Shown: positions 16,215-23,534 of the stretch, piece by piece
Layout of the letters: the number at the start of each line of letters is the position of its first letter
Position numbering within the stretch: the stretch's first letter is position 1
Source: Streptomyces paludis
GTDB taxonomy: Bacteria; Actinomycetota; Actinomycetes; Streptomycetales; Streptomycetaceae
Assembly (NCBI RefSeq): GCF_003344965.1
Contig: NZ_CP031194.1
Location: forward strand, 1,984,001-2,048,000
DNA length: 64,000 nt
Reading direction: 5' to 3'
Program-made: the position numbers and the translations under genes
Notes under the pieces: generated by a model
The model's database searches: none
Told to the model about the DNA's origin: nothing
The model's input: only the letters and a program-made list of their open reading frames with translations

Positions 16215-17612
16215 CTACTGGTCCGAGGGCGCCGATGGGGACGCGGGCGGGGGCGCCGATGGGGGCGTCGATGGGGACGCCGCATCGGGTGGGGTTACGG
16301 TCGCGCCTGGGGGTACGGCCGCGGGCGTACGGCCGGCCGCGGCGCTCCGCGCGCTCATCCGCTCCGCGTCCTGGCGCGAGGCCAGCACCCTGCGGTGCGT
16401 CTGGCTCTTCGTCAGCTCACCCGGCGCCCGGCCGCCGATGATCCGGGCCAGGACGAACAGCAGCAGCACCAGCCCCATGAGTAGCGCGGCGGCACCGAAC
16501 CCCCGGGCGATAAAGCTCGGTTGGGGCGAGCGCACCAGCTCGAAGGTGGCGAGCGGCAGCGAGACCTGGGGCCCGCTCAGCGGGTTGAGGTTCATGTCCG
16601 CCGTGAATCCGGCCGTGAGCAGCACCGGGGAGGTCTCCCCGATCCCCCGCGCCGTACCGAGGATGACGGCGGTCGTCAGCCCGGAGCGCGCGGTGGGCAG
16701 CGTGACCGTCCACACGGTGCGCCACTGGCTGGCGCCGAGCGCGAAGGACGCCTCGCGCAGCGACCCCGGCACGAGCCTGATCACCACGTCGGACGCGCGG
16801 ATGATGATCGGCAGCATCATCACCGAGAGGGCCAGCGACGCCGCGAAACCGGACTTGTCCATGCCGAGGATGAGAATGACGGTGGCGTAGATGAACAGAC
16901 CGGAGACGATCGACGGGAGGGCCGTCATCGCCTCGACGATGGTCCGTACGAAGCGCGCGTAGCCGCCCGGCACCTCGTTGAGGAAGACCGCGCAGGCCAG
17001 CCCGAGCGGCACGGTGATGACCAGCGCGATGGCCATCTGCTCGACGGTCCCGGCGATGGCGTGCAGCATGCCGCCGCTGGTGAGCGGCTGGACGGGCCCG
17101 GTGAGCGACATGTCCTCGGTGAAGAAGTTCCAGTGCGGCAGCGCCGTCCGGCCCTTCCACAGGGTGTGCGCGACGACGAAGACCAGCGCGCAGACGACCA
17201 GCACGGCGAGGCTGTGGACGATCACCGCCGCCACCCGGTCCCGTACGGCCATGCCGTTCTCCGCGAAGGAGACCAGCACCGCGTACAGACCGGCGAAGCT
17301 GAGGAAGGCGACCACGACAAAGCCGAGCGGCGCGTCGAACGGGGCGATCCGGGTGAAGAGCACCGTGGTCAGCCCGAGGGCCCCGGCCAGCGCGCCGAGC
17401 AGCGCGCGGACATCGGTGGCGCGCAGCCCGGAGACGGCGCGGCGGACCTCGGGGGCGCCGCGGTCGTCCGGCGGTCCGGGCCGGACGGTGACGGACGCGG
17501 GAGCGGGTACGGCCTCCGGAGAAGCCGCGGGTACGGCCTCATGGGGAGCGGAAGCCGGTGCGGAGGAGGGAGCGGCGGGAGGCACAGAAACGGTCCGGTT
17601 CATCTCAGGCAT
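16215..17612 (-). CDS. pstA: Phosphate-type ABC transporter permease PstA
   Basis: A 465-residue inner-membrane permease, long for the family (about 300). Core features are the permease helices with SIVSGLFIYATVILIL and the cytoplasmic EAA-type loop ASFALGASQWRTVWTVTLPTARSGLTT, followed by GTARGIGETSPVLLTAG. Additions are about 75 low-complexity residues at the N-terminus, two extra helices (about 85-130) and a 60-residue Pro/Ala/Ser tail. ATG 17612 is preceded by GGGGCGG and overlaps the end of pstC by eight bases; ATG 17603 is an alternative. Confidence 0.9.
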   Translation of the reverse strand: MPEMNRTVSVPPAAPSSAPASAPHEAVPAASPEAVPAPASVTVRPGPPDDRGAPEVRRAVSGLRATDVRALLGALAGALGLTTVLFTRIAPFDAPLGFVVVAFLSFAGLYAVLVSFAENGMAVRDRVAAVIVHSLAVLVVCALVFVVAHTLWKGRTALPHWNFFTEDMSLTGPVQPLTSGGMLHAIAGTVEQMAIALVITVPLGLACAVFLNEVPGGYARFVRTIVEAMTALPSIVSGLFIYATVILILGMDKSGFAASLALSVMMLPIIIRASDVVIRLVPGSLREASFALGASQWRTVWTVTLPTARSGLTTAVILGTARGIGETSPVLLTAGFTADMNLNPLSGPQVSLPLATFELVRSPQPSFIARGFGAAALLMGLVLLLFVLARIIGGRAPGELTKSQTHRRVLASRQDAERMSARSAAAGRTPAAVPPGATVTPPDAASPSTPPSAPPPASPSAPSDQ

Positions 17613-18648
17613 CCGCCCCGGCGCCGGAACGGCTGCGGGCCACGATGGAGGAGGCGACGAAGTTGACGACCAGGGTCATCAGGAAGAGCGCGAGTCCGGC
17701 CGCCATCAGCGCGGACATGCCGAAGTCGCTGGCGGAGCCGTAGCGCAGGGCGATCAGCGAGGAGACGGAGTTGGTGCCGTTCTCCAGGATGCGCGGCTGG
17801 ATCACGAACGACGGCGAGATGATCATGTAGACGGCGATGGTCTCGCCCAGCGCGCGGCCCAGGCCCAGCATCGTGCCGCCGATGGCACCGCCCCGGCCGA
17901 ACGGCAGGACGACGGTACGGATCACGCCCCACCGGGTCGACCCGAGCGCGTACGCCCCCTCCCGCTCACCGGCCGGCGCCTGGGAGAACGTCTCCCGCAT
18001 GACCGAGCAGGCGATCGGGGTGACCATGAGCGCCACCACGATCCCGGCGATGAAGGTCGAGGAGGTGTAGACGGTCGTGGTGGCGAGCGGATCGCCGGGA
18101 TCCGCGCCGCGCACCTTGAAGAACGGGATCCAGGAGAGGTACGTGGCGAGCCAGCGCGACAGCCCGACGATGTGCGACTGGAGGTAGAACGCCCCCCAGA
18201 GGCCGTAGACCACGCTGGGCACGGCGGCCATCAGGTCGATGACGGTGATCATGGTCCGCCGGACCGAGCGCGGCGCGTACTCGGAGATGTACAGCGCCGT
18301 ACCCATGGCCAGCGGAACGGCGATGGCGATGGCCACGAGACCGATCAGCACCGTCCCGGTGAGGACGGCCGCGATCCCGAAGCGGTGGGACTCGGGCTCC
18401 CAGGCGGAGGTGGTGAGGAAGGACCACTTCGCCACCCGCAGCGCTTCCCAGGCCCGGTAGCCCAGGAACGTACCGACCAGCAGCATGATGGCCAGCACCA
18501 CCGCGCCGCTGCCCCGGGCGACGCCGCGGAAGAGCTGGTCCGGCAGCCCGGCGGACCGCTTGAGCGTCCGGGGCGTGTCCGGTGCCTCGGGCGCGTACGG
18601 CGCGTCGGGCGCGCGCGGTGCCTCCGGCGGCAGGGTCATGGCGCTCAT
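17605..18648 (-). CDS. pstC: Phosphate-type ABC transporter permease PstC
   Basis: A 347-residue inner-membrane permease with about six helices. The EAA-type loop GAYALGSTRWGVIRTVVLPFGRGG near residue 240 contacts the ATPase, and GRALGETIAVYMII follows as in PstC. A short Pro/Ala-rich N-terminus precedes the first helix (VVLAIMLLVGTFLGY). ATG 18648 has GGAGG five bases upstream and overlaps the stop of the preceding small gene (ATGA). It pairs with PstA to form the channel. Confidence 0.91.
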   Translation of the reverse strand: MSAMTLPPEAPRAPDAPYAPEAPDTPRTLKRSAGLPDQLFRGVARGSGAVVLAIMLLVGTFLGYRAWEALRVAKWSFLTTSAWEPESHRFGIAAVLTGTVLIGLVAIAIAVPLAMGTALYISEYAPRSVRRTMITVIDLMAAVPSVVYGLWGAFYLQSHIVGLSRWLATYLSWIPFFKVRGADPGDPLATTTVYTSSTFIAGIVVALMVTPIACSVMRETFSQAPAGEREGAYALGSTRWGVIRTVVLPFGRGGAIGGTMLGLGRALGETIAVYMIISPSFVIQPRILENGTNSVSSLIALRYGSASDFGMSALMAAGLALFLMTLVVNFVASSIVARSRSGAGADA

Positions 18649-19136
18649 CGGGCCTCCGCGCCAGGTCGCCGGGCACCCGTCAGCCGCGGCTCCCGGCGGA
18701 CCGGCATGGCGACCAGACCCGTCGTCAGCCGGGCCCGAGGGACGGCGTCGAGGAAGTTCACCAGGCTGTACCGGCATTCGCGCTGCCGCAGATAGGACCG
18801 TACGGAGACGGCGATGCTGCGCCCGTCGAAGTCGAGCCGCCAGACCCAGAGTCCGGACAGCTCCGACGGACCGACGACGGGCCGGCTCAGCGACACCGCC
18901 GCGCACAGTTCCTTCACCGCGGCATGGCAGGTGTCCAGGTCGGGCTGGCCGCTGCCGCCCTGACCGAGACCGCGGTTGTTGGCGCCGACCAGGCGCCAGA
19001 CGACGGGCGCCCCGAGGTCACCGTCCCGTACGGGCGCTCCGGGATCGCCGTCCCGTACGGAGACGGGCACCGGTCCGGATCCAGCCCCCGGACCGGTGCC
19101 GGGTCTGGAGACAAAGAGAAAGCGTGGGTCGTGCAT
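18645..19136 (-). CDS. Protein of unknown function heading the pst-like cluster
   Basis: A 163-residue protein without signal peptide or membrane segment. After a Gly/Pro-rich start it has WRLVGANNRGLGQ and CHAAVKELC, which is reminiscent of the short YegP/DUF1508-type repeat. A second half then reads LSGLWVWRLDFDGRSIAVSVRSYLRQRECRYS in several segments. I do not recognise the family with certainty. Four-base overlap with pstC argues for shared expression and perhaps a regulatory role for the transporter. ATG 19136 is preceded by a purine-rich stretch. Confidence 0.65.
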   Translation of the reverse strand: MHDPRFLFVSRPGTGPGAGSGPVPVSVRDGDPGAPVRDGDLGAPVVWRLVGANNRGLGQGGSGQPDLDTCHAAVKELCAAVSLSRPVVGPSELSGLWVWRLDFDGRSIAVSVRSYLRQRECRYSLVNFLDAVPRARLTTGLVAMPVRREPRLTGARRPGAEAR

Positions 19137-19241
19137 GGTTCAGCCCCCCTCCCGGACACGCTCCGGCGTCCGGCAGATATTGGCCGATTCCCATCACCGG
19201 CCGACCTGACCTTCACGGAGGGCGGCAGAGCGGCGCGCACG

Positions 19242-19252
19242 CCCGGGTGAAC
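19242..19252 (-). promoter_or_regulatory. Candidate PHO-box unit upstream of the pst-like cluster
   Basis: GTTCACCCGGG on the minus strand matches the 11-base direct-repeat unit recognised by PhoP in Streptomyces, about 105 bases before the first gene. PHO boxes need at least two such units; the neighbouring 11-mers match poorly, so this remains a weak candidate. Confidence 0.3.
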
Positions 19253-19335
19253 AACGGACATCCAGCACGGGAACGGGGCGTGCGACGGCTCCTGGGCGGA
19301 TCTCCACGCCTCATTCACCTGCCGGGTAGCCCCAC

Positions 19336-19363
19336 TACCAGGATAAAGAGACTCTGGTACCAG
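19336..19363 (+). promoter_or_regulatory. Operator-like palindromes before the MFS gene
   Basis: TACCAG (19336-19341) pairs with CTGGTA (19354-19359), and the latter is itself part of the perfect palindrome CTGGTACCAG (19354-19363). TACCAGG also recurs as a direct repeat 22 bases apart. The cluster is 28-55 bases before the GTG start of the exporter gene and probably binds a dimeric repressor. No regulator gene is adjacent. Confidence 0.45.
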
Positions 19364-19390
19364 GCTGTGGATCGCGCGATCGTCGATGGG

Positions 19391-20857
19391 GTGAGCAGAA
19401 AAAGCGCGTCTCTCCGGAAAACCTCTCTCGCCGACGCTCCCGCGAGCGCCGGACCGCCCGTCATCCACGACCACGGTTCGGTGCTCGGCGCGCTCGGCCT
19501 CTTCACGGTGCTGCTCGGTGCCGCGCTGCCCCTGATCGACTTCTTCATCGTCAATGTCGCCCTGCCGACCATCGACCGCGATCTGGCGGCGGGTCCCGCC
19601 CTGCTGGAGCTGGTGGTGGCCGGATATGGACTGACGTACGCCGTGCTGCTTGTGCTCGGCGGGCGGCTCGGGGACATGTTCGGACGACGGCGGCTGTTCC
19701 TTGTCGGTATGGCGGCCTTCGGGGTGACCTCGCTGGCCTGCGGACTCGCGCCGACGGCCTGGACGCTGGTCGGCGCCCGGGCCGCGCAGGGCGCCGCGGC
19801 GGCGCTGATGCTGCCGCAGGTACTGGCCACCATCCAGGCCGCGACCGCGGGACCGCGCCGGGCGAAGGCGCTGAGTCTGTACGGGGCGACGGCCGGGCTC
19901 GCGATGGTGGCGGGCCAGATCCTGGGCGGTGTGCTGGTCGCGGCGGACATCGCGGGCAGCGGCTGGCGGGCGATCTTCCTGGTGAATGTGCCGGTCGCGT
20001 TCATCGGGCTGTTCCTGGCGGCCCGTTCGGTTCCCGAGACCCGCTCGCAGCGGCCCGCGCCCATCGACGTACCGGGAACCGCGCTGCTGGCCGTCTCGCT
20101 GGTGACGCTGCTGGCGCCGCTCACGGAGGGCAGGGCGGCCGGGTGGCCCGCGTGGACCTGGGTCTCGCTGGCGGCCTTCCCGGTGGCGGCGTACGCCTTC
20201 CTGCGGGTGGAGCGGCGGGCCGACCGGGCGGGGCGGACACCGCTGGTGCCGCCGAGCCTGTTCGCGCTGACCACACTCCGCCGAGGGCTGGCGCTTCTCG
20301 TACCGTTCGCGATCGGTTTCGGCGGCTTTATGTTCGTGATCGCCGTGGCGCTTCAGCAGGGTCTGCGGATGGGCGCGATCACGGCGGGGCTGGCGCTGGT
20401 CCCGATGGCCCTCGCGTTCTTCGCCGCCTCGCTGGCCGGCCCCCGGCTGATCCGGCGGTACGGCAGCCTGCTGGTGACGGCGGGCGCGGTGATCCAGGCC
20501 GCCGGGGTCGTCCTGCTGGTGCTCGCCGTACGGAGCGACTGGCCCGCGCTGACACTGCTGGACCTGCTGCCGGGGGTCGCGCTGGCCGGGCTCGGGCAGG
20601 GGTTCCAGCTGCCGGTCATCGTCCGGATCGTGCTCTCCGAGATCCCGGCCGAACGGGCGGGGGTGGGCAGTGGCGCGATGGTGACGGCGCAGCAGTCGGC
20701 GCTGGCGCTCGGGGTGGCGACGATCGGGTCGCTCTTCCTGAGCCTGAGCACGTCGATGGGGATGGGCGACGCGCTGATGATCACGCTGCTGGTGCAGTTG
20801 GGGCTGGTGGTCCTGACAGGGCTGATGAGTCTGCGACTGCCGCGCACGATCGGCTGA
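19391..20857 (+). CDS. MFS transporter, DHA2-type
   Basis: A 488-residue drug:proton antiporter-type membrane protein. Visible marks are PLIDFFIVNVALPTIDRDL in helix 1, GGRLGDMFGRRRLFLVG in the loop after helix 2, and GQILGGVLVAADIAGSGWRAIFLVNVP. I count about 14 hydrophobic segments. GTG 19391 is chosen because it follows GATGGG and precedes a plausible 30-residue cytoplasmic N-terminus; no helix is lost. A strong terminator follows at 20869. Operator-like palindromes upstream suggest inducible expression. Substrate unknown. Confidence 0.86.
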   Translation: MSRKSASLRKTSLADAPASAGPPVIHDHGSVLGALGLFTVLLGAALPLIDFFIVNVALPTIDRDLAAGPALLELVVAGYGLTYAVLLVLGGRLGDMFGRRRLFLVGMAAFGVTSLACGLAPTAWTLVGARAAQGAAAALMLPQVLATIQAATAGPRRAKALSLYGATAGLAMVAGQILGGVLVAADIAGSGWRAIFLVNVPVAFIGLFLAARSVPETRSQRPAPIDVPGTALLAVSLVTLLAPLTEGRAAGWPAWTWVSLAAFPVAAYAFLRVERRADRAGRTPLVPPSLFALTTLRRGLALLVPFAIGFGGFMFVIAVALQQGLRMGAITAGLALVPMALAFFAASLAGPRLIRRYGSLLVTAGAVIQAAGVVLLVLAVRSDWPALTLLDLLPGVALAGLGQGFQLPVIVRIVLSEIPAERAGVGSGAMVTAQQSALALGVATIGSLFLSLSTSMGMGDALMITLLVQLGLVVLTGLMSLRLPRTIG

Positions 20858-20868
20858 GACGACGACGA

Positions 20869-20900
20869 GGGGCCCGGATCATGAAGATGATCCGGGCCCC
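20869..20900. terminator. Bidirectional terminator
   Basis: A perfect 14-bp stem (GGGGCCCGGATCAT with its complement) and a GAAG loop lie between the convergent MFS and DUF6243-like genes. It can serve both directions. Confidence 0.85.
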
Positions 20901-20912
20901 TGCTGCGTTCGG

Positions 20913-21107
20913 TCAGCTGTCCTGGGCGCCTTCGCTCTTGCCCGCGGCTGCGGCGCGCTCGCGCATCTTGCGCAGCAGCTCCTGCTTCTGGTCGGCGGCG
21001 GCCTTGCGGTTGGCGTCCCGGGCGGGCCCGCTCGACTGCGGGTCGTTACGGGCCGGCTTGGTGCGCTGTCCGCCAACGCCGAGAAGGTTGTTGCGGCTCT
21101 TTGCCAC
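20913..21107 (-). CDS. Small basic DUF6243-like protein
   Basis: A 64-residue, highly charged protein (MAKSRNNLLGVGGQRTKPAR at the start, QELLRKMRERAAAAG later). It resembles a short conserved Streptomyces family I know as DUF6243. The second half is predicted to be a Lys/Arg/Glu-rich helix. GTG 21107 follows GGGAGAA at good spacing. No function is known and the neighbours give no clue. Confidence 0.75.
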   Translation of the reverse strand: MAKSRNNLLGVGGQRTKPARNDPQSSGPARDANRKAAADQKQELLRKMRERAAAAGKSEGAQDS

Positions 21108-21270
21108 GGGGTTCTCCCGATGTGATGAGAAGTGATCTGCGGATTCGTCGGTGGGGGGCGGGCTGTCGCCGCCGCGCTCTCACTCGTAGATCTGGAAGAA
21201 CATGCCGCTGACGCTACCACCGGCCGGTACCCGGGACGCAACGCGTTTTCCAGGACCAACAAATAGGTGA

Positions 21271-21292
21271 TGACAGATATTGAAATCTGTCA
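21271..21292. promoter_or_regulatory. TetR-type operator upstream of the aldo/keto reductase
   Basis: TGACAGAT and ATCTGTCA form perfect 8-base arms around six bases, 67 bases before the reductase ATG. The same TGACAG-N10-CTGTCA layout, also 22 bases long, lies before the TetR gene at 22474-22495. Confidence 0.7.
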
Positions 21293-21358
21293 CTCGACAT
21301 GTCATCGTTGGTCTTGTCACTCTTCGATCCCTCGTGATCCGTATGGAGGCATCCCGCC

Positions 21359-22429
21359 ATGACCAGCGACGCCCACACCGGCACCACCCCTCCCCCCTCC
21401 TCGTCCCCTTCCCCCGCCCCCGTCCCCACCCGCCGGCTCGGCGCGACGGGCCCGCACACCTCCGCGCTGGGCCTCGGCTGCATGGGCATGTCCGGGGTGT
21501 ACGGAGGCGGTGACGAGCGCGGCGAATCCGTCGCGACGATCCACGCCGCCCTCGACGCGGGCGTCACCCTGCTCGACACCGGCGACTTCTACGGCATGGG
21601 CCACAACGAGCTGCTGATCAACGAGGCGCTGCGCACGGCCGGCCCGTCCGCCCGCGAACGGGCCGTCGTCAGCGTCAAGTTCGGCGCCCTGCGCGACCCG
21701 GGCGACGGCTGGGGCGGATTCGACGGACGCCCCGCCGCCGTCAAGAACTTCGCCGCGTACTCCCTCCAGCGGCTCGGCACGGACTACATCGACATCTACC
21801 GGCCCGCGCGGCTCGACCCGGACGTGCCGATCGAGGAGACGGTCGGCGCCGTCGCGGAGCTGGTCCAGGCCGGGTACGTCCGGCACATCGGGCTCTCGGA
21901 GGTCGGCGCGGAGACCATCCGCCGGGCCGCCGCCACCGCCCCGATCAGCGATCTCCAGATCGAGTACGCGCTGATCTCACGCGGGGTGGAGGCCGACATC
22001 CTGCCAACGCTCCGCGAGCTGGGCATCGGCGTCACCGCGTACGGAGTGCTGTCGCGCGGACTCATCGGCGGGCACTTCACCAGCGACCAGCGGCTGGCCG
22101 CCAATGACTTCCGGGCGATGAGCCCGCGCTTCCAGGGGGAGAACCTCCAGCACAACCTCACCCTGGTCGAGTCGCTGCGCAAGATCGCCGAGCAGAAGGG
22201 AGTGACGGTCGCGCAGATCGCCATCGCCTGGGTGCTGTCCCGGGGCGAGGACATCGTGCCGCTCGTCGGCGCCCGCAGCCGCAAGCGGCTGACCGAGTCC
22301 CTCGGCGCCCTGGACGTCACGCTGGACGAAGGGGACCTCGCCGCCATCGAGCGCGCTGTCCCGGCCGACTCCGCCGCCGGGGACCGCTACCCGAGCGCGC
22401 AGATGGCGATGCTGGACAGCGAGCGGTGA
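21359..22429 (+). CDS. Aldo/keto reductase
   Basis: A 356-residue NADPH-dependent oxidoreductase of the TIM-barrel aldo/keto reductase family. Conserved catalytic Asp and Tyr are in LLDTGDFYGMG and the catalytic Lys in VVSVKFG. NADPH-binding segments are GVTAYGVLSRGL and VPLVGARSRKRLTESL. The usual QHR catalytic-histidine position reads PAR (in IYRPARLDP), so the histidine is absent. The first 22 residues are a Pro/Ser-rich extension; ATG 21359 is the only good start. A 22-base operator precedes it, and the TetR gene follows 96 bases downstream. Confidence 0.9.
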   Translation: MTSDAHTGTTPPPSSSPSPAPVPTRRLGATGPHTSALGLGCMGMSGVYGGGDERGESVATIHAALDAGVTLLDTGDFYGMGHNELLINEALRTAGPSARERAVVSVKFGALRDPGDGWGGFDGRPAAVKNFAAYSLQRLGTDYIDIYRPARLDPDVPIEETVGAVAELVQAGYVRHIGLSEVGAETIRRAAATAPISDLQIEYALISRGVEADILPTLRELGIGVTAYGVLSRGLIGGHFTSDQRLAANDFRAMSPRFQGENLQHNLTLVESLRKIAEQKGVTVAQIAIAWVLSRGEDIVPLVGARSRKRLTESLGALDVTLDEGDLAAIERAVPADSAAGDRYPSAQMAMLDSER

Positions 22430-22473
22430 CGGCCGTCCGGGGGCGGGCGGTGACCGGCGCGGACGGGTCGGCC

Positions 22474-22495
22474 TGACAGGTACCGTCAGCTGTCA
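22474..22495. promoter_or_regulatory. TetR-type operator upstream of the tetR-like gene
   Basis: TGACAG and CTGTCA at 22474-22479 and 22490-22495 with a 10-base spacer, identical in arm sequence and geometry to the site at 21271. It lies 31 bases before the TetR start, fitting negative autoregulation. Confidence 0.65.
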
Positions 22496-22525
22496 TACGC
22501 ACACCACCATGAAAGGGCTGGCCCC

Positions 22526-23113
22526 ATGAGCACCGAGCCCCTGACCGCCGAGCGCATCCTCGAAGCCACCGAGGAGGTCCTGCGGCGCTACGGCCCCGCG
22601 AAGGCGACGGTCGTCGATGTGGCGCGGGTCCTCGGTGTCAGCCACGGCAGTGTCTACCGCCACTTCCGTACGAAGTCGGCCCTGCGCGAGGCGGTGACCA
22701 AGCGGTGGCTGAGCCGCACGGAGATAGCCCTCGCCCGGGTCATCAGTGACAACGAGCGGGAGTCGGGCCCGGCGAAGCTGCGGGAGTGGCTGCTGACGCT
22801 CTTCGACGCCAAGCGGCACAAGGCGGGCGACGACCCGGAGCTGTTCGCCACGTTCTCCGTGCTCGCCCGGGAGAGCAGCGAAGTGGTCGACGCGCATCTG
22901 ACGGAGCTGACGGACCAGCTCACCCGGATCATCGAAGAGGGCGTGCGGGCGGGCGAGTTCGCGACGCCGGACCCCGGGGCGTCCGCCGGGGCGGTGTTCG
23001 CCGCGACGGCCCGCTTCCACGACCCGGGGTACGCCCCGGAGTGGCGGAAGCCCACGATCGACGCGGAGTTCGACGCCGTGGCCGCACTGCTGCTGCGCGG
23101 TCTGCGGGCCTGA
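22526..23113 (+). CDS. TetR-family regulator
   Basis: A 195-residue repressor-type protein. Residues 8-55 form the TetR helix-turn-helix (ILEATEEVLRRYGPAKATVVDVARVL, then GVSHGSVYRHFRTKSALREAV). The remainder is the helical ligand-binding/dimer domain (LTDQLTRIIEEGVRAGEF). It probably represses itself and the aldo/keto reductase through the two matching 22-base operators. The ATG at 22526 has only a weak ribosome site. Confidence 0.92.
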   Translation: MSTEPLTAERILEATEEVLRRYGPAKATVVDVARVLGVSHGSVYRHFRTKSALREAVTKRWLSRTEIALARVISDNERESGPAKLREWLLTLFDAKRHKAGDDPELFATFSVLARESSEVVDAHLTELTDQLTRIIEEGVRAGEFATPDPGASAGAVFAATARFHDPGYAPEWRKPTIDAEFDAVAALLLRGLRA

Positions 23114-23157
23114 CCGGCCGGTTGGCCTCTGCGCTCGGCTCCGGCCGGCCGTTGGCC

Positions 23158-23370
23158 TCAGGACCGGTCGGCCGTGGGGTCCACCGTCGCCTGGTGCGCC
23201 TCGGTGAGATGTTCCTCCGCCTTGAGCCAGGGCAGGAACTGCGCCCCCTTGCGCCAGCCGCAGGTGTCGCAGACCAACGACCGCTGCACACCGGCCTTCT
23301 GGACACGTACGACGTGCTCGCGTCCGTGCTGGTCCCATCGGGTGACCTTGCTGGTGGTCGTGGACGGCAT
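23158..23370 (-). CDS. Small CxxC protein of unknown function
   Basis: A 70-residue protein (starting MPSTTTSKVTRWDQHGRE). It has one CDTCGW motif in the middle that could be half of a zinc site, and a C-terminal LPWLKAEEHLTEAHQ containing a histidine, so a CxxC...H type site is possible. ATG 23370 follows GAGGGAGA. Similar short proteins occur widely in Streptomyces, but I know no function. It lies downstream of the glyS terminator and is transcribed in the same direction. Confidence 0.7.
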   Translation of the reverse strand: MPSTTTSKVTRWDQHGREHVVRVQKAGVQRSLVCDTCGWRKGAQFLPWLKAEEHLTEAHQATVDPTADRS

Positions 23371-23475
23371 GATCCGTATCTCCCTCGTAGGCCAGCGCCC
23401 AGTGTGCCGTACGGACAACATCAACGGCTCCGGTCCGCGAAGCCGGTTGACCCGCCGCACGCACCGTACGCGAAC

Positions 23476-23518
23476 GGGCCGCGGCCCCCGGTTCCGTGGG
23501 AACCGGGGGCCGCGGCCC
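23476..23518 (-). terminator. Terminator of glyS
   Basis: A perfect 20-bp GC-rich stem with a three-base loop starts 16 bases after the glyS stop. No long U-tract follows, which is usual for Streptomyces terminators. Confidence 0.85.
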
Positions 23519-23534
23519 AGCTGCCGTGCCGGTG

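Noticed and set aside
21181..21203. Seven-codon minus-strand frame MFFQIYE upstream of the DUF6243-like gene
   Set aside because: No ribosome site, no stalling-codon run and no pairing arms; too short to support.
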